A stretch of DNA of 64,000 nt, from contig NZ_CADFEN010000001.1 in the NCBI RefSeq assembly GCF_902833145.1, forward strand, positions 1,994 to 65,993. Direction: 5' to 3'. Positions 1 through 9,051 of the stretch are shown here, piece after piece. The translations under genes and the position numbers were made by a program. Below the pieces are notes generated by a model. That model worked only from the letters and a program-made list of their open reading frames with translations, was not told the DNA's origin and did not search any database. The stretch comes from Burkholderia sp. BCC0506 (GTDB lineage Bacteria > Pseudomonadota > Gammaproteobacteria > Burkholderiales > Burkholderiaceae). How positions within the stretch are numbered: position 1 is the first letter of the stretch; every line of letters begins with the position of its first letter.

Positions 1-182
1 GATCGTATGCGGTATTAATCCGGCTTTCGCCGGGCTATCCCCCACTACAGGACATGTTCCGATGTATTACTCACCCGTTCGCCACTCGCCACCAGGTGCA
101 AGCACCCGTGCTGCCGTTCGACTTGCATGTGTAAGGCATGCCGCCAGCGTTCAATCTGAGCCAGGATCAAACTCTTCAGTTC
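1..182 (-). rRNA. rrs: 16S ribosomal RNA, 5' portion only
   Basis: The reverse complement begins GAACTGAAGAGTTTGATCCT, the near-universal start of 16S rRNA, at position 182 and runs leftward off the window. About 182 of some 1530 nt are present. The sequence that follows (a GCTGGCGGCATGCC segment and a GGCGAACGGGTGAGTAATAC segment) is typical of 16S helices 3-9 in Betaproteobacteria. The rest of the rRNA operon (tRNAs, 23S, 5S) should lie outside the window to the left. An rRNA operon on this replicon supports chromosome-like rather than plasmid status. Confidence 0.97.
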
Positions 183-359
183 AAACCTGTTACTGTTTTC
201 GGTTCGGTTAAGAACCGGTCGCTCACTCAAAGCTGACAGGAATATGAATCACTTCATAAACCTGACTTACTTTAGTGTGAGACTCTTGATACTTTTGCTA
301 TCTGATCCGAGGATCAGCTCGCTGTCATCAAGCGCCCACACTTATCGGCTGTTAATTTT

Positions 360-368
360 TAAAGAGCA
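360..368 (-). promoter_or_regulatory. boxA antitermination element in rRNA leader
   Basis: On the minus strand the leader reads TGCTCTTTAAAAATTAACAG, the typical boxA with its A-rich tail found between rRNA promoters and 16S. It is where the NusB/NusE complex is known to load to make RNA polymerase resistant to Rho. It sits about 180 nt upstream of the mature 16S end. Confidence 0.85.
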
Positions 369-427
369 TGTCTGCGAGGGATCTGAACCCCTCGGCAGCG
401 CTGCGTTTTCAGCAGCAGAGAAGCGAG

Positions 428-456
428 ATTATGAACCGTGTTTCGCAGCTCGTCAA
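428..456 (-). promoter_or_regulatory. Sigma-70 promoter of the rRNA operon
   Basis: On the minus strand TTGACG (456-451) and CATAAT (433-428) are separated by exactly 17 bp, each matching consensus at five of six bases. Transcription would start near position 421, giving a leader of about 240 nt before mature 16S that contains boxA. Other rrn promoters could lie further upstream, but this is the best match between 16S and the next gene. Confidence 0.7.
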
Positions 457-639
457 CAACTTTCTGAACGACTTCGTTGCGACTGCGGGGCTCAACTTCC
501 GCACCGCAGAGGCTCGCTACCCCCGAACCCGACAGCACCACTTCCCTTCCCCCCGCGCTGCGTTTCCGTTAGCGCGAAAGAGGCGTGATTCTAAGCACCT
601 GCCCCCATCCGTGCAAGCGCTTTGTGAAGAAAGTTTGAA

Positions 640-669
640 AAAGCCTCCGTGCGTGCGCACGGAGGCTTT
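640..669 (-). terminator. Rho-independent terminator, leftward reading
   Basis: The 12-base arms AAAGCCTCCGTG/CACGGAGGCTTT form a perfect hairpin around a short CGTG-type loop. On the minus strand the stem is followed by TTC after a run of T, while on the plus strand no T tract follows. It would stop leftward transcripts before they enter the rRNA promoter region. The nearest leftward gene ends at 1410, so it may mainly insulate the rRNA operon. Confidence 0.6.
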
Positions 670-818
670 GGGCGCGACGAGCCGTGAAGCGCAACGCGCG
701 CCGCCGTCGAGGAATATGACGAACACGTCCCCTTCTTCCTGTATGGAGGGACGCGGAACGGGCAAGGACCCAGGCGCGGTCGAGTATCATGCCGCGACCG
801 AACCTCGCACTCATATCG

Positions 819-1259
819 ATGATGGACAGCACGACTCAACCCGGCGACACCGACCTTCGCGACGAATATGCCGCACTGCGCGAACGCGCGATCCTGCTGG
901 AAGAACAGGTCCCGCCGCTTCTGCAACGCATCTCGGATATGCTGCCACGCATCAGCGGTGAATCCGAACTCGCGGACGCGCATCGCGAGCGGCTCGTCGG
1001 CGCACGCAATGCGGCGCTGGTCTCGATCGAAAACTATCAGCAGGCGATTCCATTCCTGCAGACGGCCGACTCGATCATCGAGCAACTGGACAAGACGCCC
1101 GAGCGCGACGAAGACATCGAGTGGCGGGAATCGCTGCTGCAACGGCTGGACGAACTGATCGACGTCGCAGTCGTAATGATCGACGATGCGGACAGCTACT
1201 TCGAGCAGGCACAAGCCTGCGACCTGTCCAGCGTGCCGAAATCCATCCTCGAGGATTGA
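819..1259 (+). CDS. Conserved hypothetical acidic helical protein
   Basis: A 146-residue protein from ATG 819 (alternatives at 789 and 822; none has a strong ribosome binding site). It is acidic and predicted almost wholly helical: residues 11-60 (DEYAALRERAILLEEQVPPL and following) and 70-130 show heptad-like hydrophobic spacing, suggesting a coiled coil or helical bundle. No signal peptide, membrane segment or catalytic motif is visible. It reads away from the rRNA operon and is the only rightward gene among leftward ones here. I do not recognise a characterised family. Third-base GC bias and the charged, repeat-free composition support real coding. Confidence 0.6.
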   Translation: MMDSTTQPGDTDLRDEYAALRERAILLEEQVPPLLQRISDMLPRISGESELADAHRERLVGARNAALVSIENYQQAIPFLQTADSIIEQLDKTPERDEDIEWRESLLQRLDELIDVAVVMIDDADSYFEQAQACDLSSVPKSILED

Positions 1260-1409
1260 ACAGCCTCAACCCGGCATCGGGCGGTGCACCGGCCTCACGC
1301 CGAGCCCGCCAACCGCCATTAGCTGCCCTCTGCGTCGCCGAGCCGGCCACCGCCTCCTTGCACGCAGCGGTCACCCTGGGACCACCATCCCGCGCGGAAC
1401 CGCACCTGG

Positions 1410-2090
1410 CTACGACGGCAAATCCAGCACGATCGTCTCGCTCATCATCGGCACGCGGATATATCCGCCCGCCGCATCGCCGTACGCATGCGCGCACCCG
1501 TCGATCACGTATTGCGCCGTCAATGCGCACAGGGTTGCGTCCCGCGCATCGACGGAGCGCAGCGTCGATACGTCGATTCCCAGCCGCTCCAGCAGTTGCC
1601 GGCGCTGGCGGCGCTTCTGCTTCGCCGACGCCACGGCCTTGCCCAGCATCGCGCAGGTAATCGCATAAGGATAGGTTTCGAAGCTCGCACGCCCGCCCGC
1701 ATAGCGCGCGTCGGTCAGCAACGGATAAGCGTCCGCGAGCGCGCGGTAGACGCGCTCTCCCATGAACATCCAGTCGAAGAAGCCCGACGTGCTCGCGACG
1801 GCCTGCTCCCGCGACGGCGTGGGAAAGCACGAGATCCGTTCGCGCGCGAGCGCCTGCTCGGCCGCGCGGCGGCCGCTCCCCGTCCACCACAGGCTCGGCG
1901 CGTCGACGCCGACGGCGACGACATCATGGGCGAGACACAGTGAAGGCAGCGACTCGGGCGCGATTCGCGCTTCCCGGCAGACGACCGTCGAGCCGCGCAG
2001 GATCACGAGATCGCACAGCTTCCTGTCGCCGCCGACGTCGACACCCGCGACGGCTGCCGGTTGGCGTGCGGCGGATGGGGCGGAGCGCAT
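1410..2090 (-). CDS. DUF429 family protein
   Basis: A 226-residue protein with the start GVDVGGDRK near residue 16, a later DVVAVGVDAPS motif near residue 60 and a GERVYRALADAYPLL segment. This is the pattern of the DUF429 family, whose fold is thought to resemble RNase H-like or actin-like nucleotide-binding proteins with acidic residues in the first strand. Its role is not established. The start is 9 bases after the stop of the MESH1-like gene upstream, so the two are very probably one transcript. No transmembrane segment is visible. The family call rests on the GVD-DAPS motif pair and length. Confidence 0.7.
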   Translation of the reverse strand: MRSAPSAARQPAAVAGVDVGGDRKLCDLVILRGSTVVCREARIAPESLPSLCLAHDVVAVGVDAPSLWWTGSGRRAAEQALARERISCFPTPSREQAVASTSGFFDWMFMGERVYRALADAYPLLTDARYAGGRASFETYPYAITCAMLGKAVASAKQKRRQRRQLLERLGIDVSTLRSVDARDATLCALTAQYVIDGCAHAYGDAAGGYIRVPMMSETIVLDLPS

Positions 2091-2099
2091 GCGCGTGCC

Positions 2100-2624
2100 T
2101 CAGTCCGCCGGTCGCGCGGCGTACGCGGCATCGAAAATCGCCTCGAGACCGGGATGGACGCCGCGCATCGGGTCGACGACCGACTTCGCCCAGTCGAAGT
2201 ACGCCTGCTTGCGTTCGAGCGGCCAGTCCGCGGGCGGATGACGGGCAATGTCGCGCAGATTGCAGATCTTGTCGGCCAGCTTCACGAGCTTCGCGCGCCG
2301 GCTGATGGTGGCCGCGTGCTCGACCTGCAGACGCTTGCGTTCGTCCTTCGGCAGCGACTTGTCGTCGGTGACTTCCATCACGATGTCCGCCACGTCCTTG
2401 CCGAACAGCCGGAGCAACTCCTGCTCGGTCGTCTCCGTATCCTCGACCGTGTCGTGCAGCACGGCCGCGACGATCACGCGTTCGTCCTCGACGCCGGCCT
2501 CGTTGGCCAGCACGTCGGCGAGCGCGATCGGATGATTGATGTAGGGCGACGCCTCTTCGTCCTTGCGCCGCTGATTGCGATGCTTGTCCGCCGCGAACGC
2601 AATCGCGGCTACCAGCTTCTTCAT
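2100..2624 (-). CDS. MESH1-like HD-domain (p)ppGpp hydrolase
   Basis: A 174-residue single-domain protein of the RelA/SpoT hydrolase type. Starting at ATG 2624, preceded by GAGGGG at 9 bases, the motifs are RNQRR (16-20), YINHP (28-32, metal ligand H31), LHDTVEDT (56-63, metal ligands H57/D58 and catalytic E61-D62) and KLADKICNLRD near residue 120. These are the residues that hydrolyse the 3' pyrophosphate of (p)ppGpp in SpoT and in stand-alone small hydrolases. No synthetase, TGS or ACT domain follows, so the protein can only degrade. A longer start at 2690 adds 22 residues without family likeness and was rejected. Co-transcribed with the DUF429 gene. Confidence 0.85.
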   Translation of the reverse strand: MKKLVAAIAFAADKHRNQRRKDEEASPYINHPIALADVLANEAGVEDERVIVAAVLHDTVEDTETTEQELLRLFGKDVADIVMEVTDDKSLPKDERKRLQVEHAATISRRAKLVKLADKICNLRDIARHPPADWPLERKQAYFDWAKSVVDPMRGVHPGLEAIFDAAYAARPAD

Positions 2625-2744
2625 ATTTACCCCTCGTGTGGCCAGACCCGCGGCCATTGAACCGGCCGCATGCGTTTCGGAACCGCTCATACTACCTGCA
2701 TGCGATGACCCTTCCCGTGCGCCGGTATCCCGGCGTACCCCGCA

Positions 2745-5700
2745 TCACGCGCCGGCCGGCGCGCGCTGCAACTCGACCACGTTGACCCGTGCGCCGAATA
2801 CGTCCCGCACGAGCGGCAGCAGGTGGTCGTGGTGCGTCAGGAACAGCACCTGGGTACGCGTCGACAGATCGCGCAGCGCGTCGAGCCCCGCCTTCGCACG
2901 CGCATCGTCGAAATTGATGAACAGGTCGTCCGCGACGAACGGCAGCGCCGTGCGACTGCCGAGCTGCAACTCCAGCGCCGCGATCCGCAGCGCGAGGAAC
3001 AGCTGATCGCGCGTCCCTTCGCTCAGCCCGGCGACCTCGACCGACGCGCCCCTCGTGCGCCGCGCATACAGCGCGGGCGGCGTCCGTTCGGTATCGACGG
3101 TCAGCTTCGCGAATTCGCCCAGCGTGAGCCCGGCGAAGATCTCGCCCGCGCGCCGGAGCATCGGCCCCTGCTTCTGGTCGCGATAGCGATCCGTCGCCCA
3201 CTTCAGCAAGCGGCTCGCCGTGGCCGCCTCCAGATATTGTTCGGCCGCGTCGCCCATCGCCGCCAGCGCCTCCTGCCGCTTCGACTCGGCGACGGCCGCG
3301 TTCGCCTGGCCGTCGATCGCGCCGAATGCCTGGTCCGCCACGACCTGCTGCTGCGACAGCTCGTTCAGCCGCTTGCCGATATCGCCCAGCGACTGCTTCA
3401 CCGCTTCCAGATGCGCCGGCACGTCGGCAATGTCCTGCTCCGCCACCTCGGCCTCGACGGCCGACCGGGACAGCCCGTCGCCGTCGCGCACCAGCGCTTC
3501 GTGCGCGGCGTCGACCGCCTGCCGAAGCTGGCGATGGCGATCCGAACGCTCGGCCAGCGGCAGCGCCGCGTCGATCGACGCGACGCCGGCCAGTTGCAAC
3601 AGCGGCTGAATGCGCGCATCGGCGCCGGCCACCGCGGCAGCCGCGTCCGCCACCTTGGCGTCGGCCTGCCGCACGGCCTCGTCGGCACGCTCGATCGCAC
3701 GCGCGATTTCCCTCGCGGCCGCGAGGCGCATCGTCAGCCGGCGCGCCACGTCCGGCCAGTCGCCGCTCGCCAGCCATTCCGGCGCGAGCGCTTCGGCGAG
3801 CCGCCGCGCGCCGGCCTCGAGCGCGGCCAGCTCGGCGCGGATCGCGGCGATCCGGTTGCGCGGCGCGTCGGCATCGGCCAGCTCGGCCGTCACCGTATTC
3901 GCAAGCCCGAGCGCACCTTCGGCCGCGGCCAGCGTCGTCGCGCACGCGGACAGTTTCGCGTCGGCCAGCGCGTCGCGCCATTGCGCTTGCCACGCGTCGT
4001 AAGCCGTCTGCGCGTGGTCGACCCGCGACTGTGCGCTCGCGCATCCGCGTTCGGCTTCCCGCGCACGATCGTCGAGGCTGTCCTTCCGCGCGGCCGCTTT
4101 CTCGGCCGACTGGACGAACGTCTCGGCAGCGGCGACGAGCGCGGCCAGCCCGTCCGACTCGCCGCCTCGCGATACGGTCAGCAGCGCCGCGCGCAGCGCG
4201 GCTTCGGCACCGGCCCGGGCAGCCCGGATCGCGTCGAATTCGCGGCGCTGACGATCGAGATCGGCCTGCGCGGCGAACACCATGTCGCGCTTCGCGAGCC
4301 AGTCGCCCATCGCCGCCAGCGGCATGCCGGGCACCCCGGCGGCCGTCGCGAGCGCGGCCCAGGCGTCGCGATGCGCGGCGAGCTCGCGCTCGCGTTCGTT
4401 CAGCACGGCCTGCCGGCGCGCCACGCCCGCACGCGCGATTTCGACCTGTTGACGCAGCGATTGCAGCGTCGCCGCGGCCTGGGTCGCGCCGAGTTGCGCA
4501 TCGACGAGTTCGTCGGCGAGGCGAATCGCGTCGTCGAGCGCCGGTGCGCCCGTGGCGAGATCGACGGCGCCGCTGCGGATATCGCCCCACGCGCCGTCGC
4601 GACGCGCACGCGCCGCCAGCACGTCGGCGGTCGTGACGACCTTGTGGTTCTCCGCGAAATGCTTCTCCTGCAGTTCGAGCCGTTCGAACTCTTCGAGTGC
4701 GCCATCCCGCGCGTCGCGCGCGGCAGCCGCCGCGCTCGCGTGTTCGCCGTCTTCCTTGAGCAGCGCGCCGAGCCGCGCCGCCGACGGCACGTCGAGCGCG
4801 CGCAGCGCGTCGACCGGCATGCGCCACTGGCCGAGCGCATCGAGCGCGCCGGACAGCGTGCGTTCGGCAGCCGCGATTTCTTGCGCGAGCGCCTGCTCAC
4901 GCGGGCCGCTGTTGCGAAAGCCCTGTGCATCGGCCAGCGCCGCGCGCAATGCTTCGGGCACGTCGACGGTCGACAGGCGCGCCTGTTGTTCGCGGACCTG
5001 CGCCCGTTCGCGCGTGCGTTCGTCGAGCGATTCGCGCGCGCCGGCGAGCGCCTGGTGCAGCGCGCCGTGCTCGCGCAACAGGTTCGCGACGGTCTTCAGC
5101 GACAGCGCCGTCGGCAACGCGGCGCGCAGCGACGCTTCGTCCGTCGGCCAGCCGAGCTGGGCTGCTGCCGCCGACGCGGCGGACAGGTGCCGCTCGACGT
5201 CCGCGCCGAGCAACAGCAGATCCTGCGCGTGATTCATGCATGCGCCGCGCAGCCGATCGAGCGCTTCGATATCGGCTTCGAGCGCCAGCGTGTCGGCGTC
5301 CGCGGCGATCGCATCGCGCGCCTGCCGCTTCGCGAGCAGGTCGGCGCGCCGCTCTTCGAGCACCTTCTGCTCGGCCGCGAGATCGCCCTGCGCCTTCAGC
5401 AGATCCGCATAGGCAGTCGGCGGCAATTCGACGACCGCGCCCAGCTCGGCCAGCGCCGCTTCCTTGACCGTCAGCTCCTTCAGGTACGGCGCGAGCCGCC
5501 GCACGCGTTCGAGCTTCGAGCGCAGCGCGTCGAGCCTGCGCTGTTCCGCGCGTGCCTGCTCGATCTGCTGCTCGATCGCTTCGCGCGCCTCCTTGCGATC
5601 GACCCAGTCGCGCGTGCGCACCTGGACCGCCTTCAGTTCGGCCACGGCTTCGTTGAACGCCGTTTCGGCCAGCGCAAACGCGCTGCCGCTGCGACGCGGC

Positions 5701-6215
5701 GCCCACAATTCGAGCGCGCGCGCGTCGAGCTCCTCGCGCACCGGCCCGAGGCTGCCGACGCCGGCGGCCGATTCGAACAGCACCTGGCCGAGTTTGTCCG
5801 ACGCGTCGAGGATGCTGCGGCCGCCATCGACCAGCCGCCCGTGATCGAGCCCGAACATCTGCTCGAAGAACTCGCGCGTCGCGCCGTCGAGGATCGCCGC
5901 CAGATAGTCGTCGGGCAGCTTGTCGTCGGCGGGCGTGCGCAACGAGCTGCGCCCGCGCGCGCGGTGGAACACGAGCTCGCCCGTGCCGCTCTCCAGCACG
6001 CCGCCTATCCGCAACTCGGGCGTGCTGTGCAGGAAATCGAGCGGCGTCTGCAACTTCATCCCGAACAGCAACTCGGACACGGCCGTGCGGACGGTCGACT
6101 TGCCGGCCTCGTTCGGCCCGACGATCACATGGAAATCCTCGCCGGCCGACGGGAACCGCAGCGTCTCGTCGGTAAACTTGCCGTACTTGATCAGTTCGAG
6201 CTGGCGGATGCGCAT
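2745..6215 (-). CDS. yhaN: YhaN-like SMC/Rad50-type AAA ATPase
   Basis: An 1156-residue ATPase of the SbcC/Rad50 group. Walker A is GPNEAGKST (33-41). The middle (about 190-950) is alanine-, glutamate- and arginine-rich with long coiled-coil stretches. The C-terminus has the ABC signature LSEGTRDQL, Walker B PFVADDLFINFDD and an H-loop LTHHDH. YhaN proteins pair with a YhaO nuclease in Bacillus and other bacteria and are thought to act in DNA end processing. Here its ATG lies 3 bases after the YhaO-like stop, so translation is coupled. No zinc-hook CxxC was noticed in the coiled coil, in line with YhaN rather than SbcC. Cytoplasmic. Confidence 0.87.
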   Translation of the reverse strand: MRIRQLELIKYGKFTDETLRFPSAGEDFHVIVGPNEAGKSTVRTAVSELLFGMKLQTPLDFLHSTPELRIGGVLESGTGELVFHRARGRSSLRTPADDKLPDDYLAAILDGATREFFEQMFGLDHGRLVDGGRSILDASDKLGQVLFESAAGVGSLGPVREELDARALELWAPRRSGSAFALAETAFNEAVAELKAVQVRTRDWVDRKEAREAIEQQIEQARAEQRRLDALRSKLERVRRLAPYLKELTVKEAALAELGAVVELPPTAYADLLKAQGDLAAEQKVLEERRADLLAKRQARDAIAADADTLALEADIEALDRLRGACMNHAQDLLLLGADVERHLSAASAAAAQLGWPTDEASLRAALPTALSLKTVANLLREHGALHQALAGARESLDERTRERAQVREQQARLSTVDVPEALRAALADAQGFRNSGPREQALAQEIAAAERTLSGALDALGQWRMPVDALRALDVPSAARLGALLKEDGEHASAAAAARDARDGALEEFERLELQEKHFAENHKVVTTADVLAARARRDGAWGDIRSGAVDLATGAPALDDAIRLADELVDAQLGATQAAATLQSLRQQVEIARAGVARRQAVLNERERELAAHRDAWAALATAAGVPGMPLAAMGDWLAKRDMVFAAQADLDRQRREFDAIRAARAGAEAALRAALLTVSRGGESDGLAALVAAAETFVQSAEKAAARKDSLDDRAREAERGCASAQSRVDHAQTAYDAWQAQWRDALADAKLSACATTLAAAEGALGLANTVTAELADADAPRNRIAAIRAELAALEAGARRLAEALAPEWLASGDWPDVARRLTMRLAAAREIARAIERADEAVRQADAKVADAAAAVAGADARIQPLLQLAGVASIDAALPLAERSDRHRQLRQAVDAAHEALVRDGDGLSRSAVEAEVAEQDIADVPAHLEAVKQSLGDIGKRLNELSQQQVVADQAFGAIDGQANAAVAESKRQEALAAMGDAAEQYLEAATASRLLKWATDRYRDQKQGPMLRRAGEIFAGLTLGEFAKLTVDTERTPPALYARRTRGASVEVAGLSEGTRDQLFLALRIAALELQLGSRTALPFVADDLFINFDDARAKAGLDALRDLSTRTQVLFLTHHDHLLPLVRDVFGARVNVVELQRAPAGA

Positions 6216-6218
6216 CGC

Positions 6219-7469
6219 TTACTCCCCCCTCGCCAGCCGCGCGAGCAACGCGGGCCCGACCTGCTCGACCAGCGCCGTCAGCTCGCCGGCGCGCGCCATC
6301 GTCAGCAGCGGCACGTCCTCCTTCACGTCGCTGCGGACCTTGCCGACGAACGGCTTCAGGTCGCGCTCGAGCAGCGCGAGGAAATCCGGATCGTGCGCGG
6401 CATCGGCCAGGATCTGCTTCAGGTCCTCCAGCGCTTCAAGTTGCTCGCTCTCGCCCGGCTGATGATCGGCAGCGGACGTCGCGAGCCGGACCTTCTCGAG
6501 CCACAGCCGCTCGTTGCCGATGATGCCGATCTGGTTCAGCACCTCCGCACGCAACTGCGGCGCGCGGCCGAAAAAGAGGCCGTGCGCGGGTGTGCGCCCG
6601 GTGACCGTGACGCGCACCGCGCGCGGCACGTGACCGTCGACGGTCAACAGCGCCTCCAGCGACTGGCCGATCTTTCTCGACAGGTCGGCCACCGACACGC
6701 AATCGGACGCATCGACCGACACGGCTTCCCAGCGCAGCACGTCGAGATACAGGCGTTCGACCTGCGTCCTGCCTTGTTCGACCGTCACGAGCACCGCGCC
6801 GCGCCTGCCCGTCTCGCGGATATGGCGCCCCTGCAGGTTGCCCGGAAACACGACGGTGGACGGGCCGGTCCATTGCTGGAATTCGTGCACGTGGCCAAGC
6901 GCCCAGTAGTCGTAGCCTTTCGCGTGCAGTTCGGCCAGCGTGCACGGCGCATAGTTCGCATGCGCCGCATACCCTTCGAGCGCCGTGTGCAGCACGCCGA
7001 TGTTGTAGTACCCGGGCACCGGGTCCGGATAGCCGATCGCGAGATTGTCGACGACGGCCTTGTCCTTGAAGCTCTGCCCGTGCAGCGCGACGGCGAATTC
7101 CGGCAGCGTGAAGGTTTCCGGCTTGCGGTGGCCGAACACGGTGACGTTGTCGGGCAGCGTCAGCTTTTTCGTCATCTCGCTTTCGGCATCGTGATTGCCG
7201 CCGAGGACGAACGCGCGGATGCCGGCCTTGCGCAGGCGGCCCATCTGCTGGCCGAAGAAGATGCCGGTGTTGTGATCCTTCCAGTCGCCGTCGTACAGGT
7301 CGCCCGCGATCACGAGGAACGCGACTTCCTCTTCGATCGCACGATCCACGAGTTGCCGCAGCGCCTCGCGCGACGCGTTGCGCAACTGCGCGGCCGGCGC
7401 GTCGGGATACGCGCTCAGGCCGTGCAACGGACTGTCAAGGTGAATGTCTGCCGCATGGATGAACTTCAC
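6219..7469 (-). CDS. yhaO: YhaO-like DNA repair exonuclease (Mre11/SbcD type)
   Basis: A 416-residue calcineurin-like phosphoesterase. The metal-binding motifs are DIH (8-10), GDLYD (56-60), GNHD (91-94), H161 and GHVH (192-195), the order seen in Mre11/SbcD nucleases. The usual GH before the last motif is replaced by LHTALEG around H161. The C-terminal 200 residues should form the capping domain that contacts the ATPase. The gene is first in a two-gene operon with the YhaN-like ATPase, the usual arrangement for these complexes. It would nick or resect DNA ends with Mn2+. No signal peptide is seen; the activity is inferred from the family. Confidence 0.9.
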   Translation of the reverse strand: MKFIHAADIHLDSPLHGLSAYPDAPAAQLRNASREALRQLVDRAIEEEVAFLVIAGDLYDGDWKDHNTGIFFGQQMGRLRKAGIRAFVLGGNHDAESEMTKKLTLPDNVTVFGHRKPETFTLPEFAVALHGQSFKDKAVVDNLAIGYPDPVPGYYNIGVLHTALEGYAAHANYAPCTLAELHAKGYDYWALGHVHEFQQWTGPSTVVFPGNLQGRHIRETGRRGAVLVTVEQGRTQVERLYLDVLRWEAVSVDASDCVSVADLSRKIGQSLEALLTVDGHVPRAVRVTVTGRTPAHGLFFGRAPQLRAEVLNQIGIIGNERLWLEKVRLATSAADHQPGESEQLEALEDLKQILADAAHDPDFLALLERDLKPFVGKVRSDVKEDVPLLTMARAGELTALVEQVGPALLARLARGE

Positions 7470-8014
7470 GAAGGTTCCTCTGTTTCATGGCGAAGGACGA
7501 CGCCGCTCGCACGGGCCCCGTGCGGTCAAGCATCGTCCCGGTAGCCACAGGGCTTGCCGCGGCACACGCGACATGCGCCGAGTCGGACGCGCTGCCCGTT
7601 GCGAGCGGGTCGGGATGGTACCTGAAAACGGGTAACGACATGCGTTCTCCGTCGGCCCGGATGGCGGGGGAGCCCGCGATACCGATGCGAACCGACATTG
7701 TGCCGCAGCACGCGCGTGTGACGGCGAAACCGCGCCCGAAGAACGGGGCGCCCACGAAACGATGGCTGGGCAATCGCGTGACAGGGCTGAATACGGCTGC
7801 TTTCCGATCCGGTTTGGAGTGAAACGGCGCCAGGAACGCGTTGACCGGGCAGCGCGGAAACAAACGGGATCGCCTCGCACGCGTCGCGACGCACGCGAGG
7901 CGCCGATCACGCCCACGTTCGCAACATCGCCGTACTTCGCGTTCGCGACATAGCTGTCGGGAACCCTGCCGTTCAAGCATGACGCGCCGGCAACGGGCAG
8001 GACCGCGCGCCAAT
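7470..8014. other. Intergenic region upstream of yhaO
   Basis: About 540 bases between the yhaO start and the terminator of the Gly/Ala-rich gene. Several frames stay open on both strands, as is common at this GC content, but none has a convincing ribosome binding site or a protein-like composition. It presumably holds the promoter of the yhaO-yhaN operon; I could not identify its boxes with confidence. Confidence 0.5.
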
Positions 8015-8050
8015 AAAAAAGGCCCGGCCCGCATCGAAGCGGGCCGGGCC
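8015..8050 (-). terminator. Rho-independent terminator of the Gly/Ala-rich gene
   Basis: A perfect 12-bp stem (GGCCCGGCCCGC and its complement) with a 6-base loop, followed on the minus strand by TTTTTTATTG. It begins about 20 bases after the stop at 8073. This is one of the strongest intrinsic terminators in the window. Confidence 0.92.
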
Positions 8051-8072
8051 GTGGCGGAATGCGTGCTGCTTG

Positions 8073-8615
8073 TTACAGCGCGCCGCCTTGCGCCGACGCC
8101 GAACCCTTCACGCCGACCGATGCGCCGCCCTGCACCGCGTTCGTCGCGCCTTCGAGCGCTTCGCCGGCCTTCGCCTTCGCGCCGCCCGCGACGTCGCCCG
8201 CGGTCGACACCGCGCCCTGTGCATGGCTCTTCGTCGAGCTCGCGACGTGCTTCACGTGCGACTTCGTCGAGTGGACGGCCGATGCCGCCGCATCCTTCGC
8301 CGTGCCCGCTGCCGAACCGACTGCCTGCGTCGCGCCGCCGACCGCATTGCCGGCTGCCGAGCCGACGCCGCCGACCGTCTTGCCGACGCCGTTCAGCGCG
8401 CCGCCGACGACATTGCCTGCGCCCGCACCCGAGCCTGCCGCATTCGCTCCGGCGCCAGCCTGCAGGCCCACGCCGCCGCCGAGCAGCGGCGTCTGGACCT
8501 GGGCGCCGACACCTGCGGAACCCTGCGCACCGGTCTGGGCCGTCTGCGCAAATGCAGCCGACGTCGCCATCGCCGTCAGAGCGGCACCCAGCAGAATCGT
8601 ACGAATCTTGTTCAT
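8073..8615 (-). CDS. Secreted Gly/Ala-rich protein of unknown function
   Basis: A 180-residue protein from ATG 8615, preceded by GGGGAGA. Residues 1-23 (MNKIRTILLGAALTAMATSA then AFAQ) form a clear Sec signal peptide with an AFA-Q cleavage site. The mature part is dominated by Gly, Ala, Val, Thr and Ser, with recurring VGGA/VGSAAG units from about residue 65 to 105, then a KSHVKH-type basic stretch and a second Ala-Gly-Ala section. Such low-complexity exported proteins are common in Burkholderia and uncharacterised. The gene is monocistronic, ending at a strong terminator. A longer frame to 8672 lacks the signal peptide at its start and was rejected. Confidence 0.75.
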   Translation of the reverse strand: MNKIRTILLGAALTAMATSAAFAQTAQTGAQGSAGVGAQVQTPLLGGGVGLQAGAGANAAGSGAGAGNVVGGALNGVGKTVGGVGSAAGNAVGGATQAVGSAAGTAKDAAASAVHSTKSHVKHVASSTKSHAQGAVSTAGDVAGGAKAKAGEALEGATNAVQGGASVGVKGSASAQGGAL

Positions 8616-9051
8616 GGTCATTCTCCCCAAAGACGTTGTTGCTGCGGGCCGCGTTCGTGCGGCTGGTCGCATGCCTCACCGCGACATGCGGCAGGTGGAG
8701 CTAATGTAGCGGCGCCGGCGCGCAAAACGGTCGAATTGCAGGGACTGTTACTTCCGTTGCAAATGCTGACGATTGACTCACACTGTTTGACAATCGGGGG
8801 CTTGCGACGGAAGAAGCGCTGTATTTGACAACGGACAGGCGTGAGCCGGGGTGGCCGGCTGCTTCGTGCCGGCGATGCGCTCGATCGTCATGCAGCGGGG
8901 AAAGCCGACAAACGAGACGGCCGGCTGACAGGCCGGCTGATTTTATCGGCATCCCGAAGGATGGGGTATTGCCCGGCCGTCGATGCAGCGTCGTCACGAA
9001 GCACGGCCCCGGTCGCCAACAAGCGAACCGGGGCCGTGTGCGCGCTGCCCG
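8616..9051. other. Intergenic region with hairpin after the gamma-glutamyltransferase gene
   Basis: This stretch separates two leftward genes. At 9002-9038 the arms CACGGCCCCGGT and ACCGGGGCCGTG form a 12-bp hairpin 14 bases past the stop at 9052. There is no T run after it on the minus strand, so it is at best a weak or Rho-assisted terminator. The remainder should carry the promoter of the Gly/Ala-rich protein gene; no clear boxes were picked out. Confidence 0.5.

Larger units (their letters stand above)
183..818. other. Intergenic region: rRNA leader and promoter zone
   Basis: This gene-free stretch holds the 16S leader (183 to about 421), boxA, the 17-bp-spaced promoter and the hairpin at 640-669. 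The part from 240 to 380 is AT-richer than the surroundings, as expected of an rRNA leader. Short open frames in it lack ribosome binding sites and do not resemble known proteins. Confidence 0.8.

Noticed and set aside
2823-7544. A 1573-codon plus-strand open frame over the yhaN-yhaO operon
   Set aside because: It is opposite two recognisable genes on the minus strand and has shadow-type composition.
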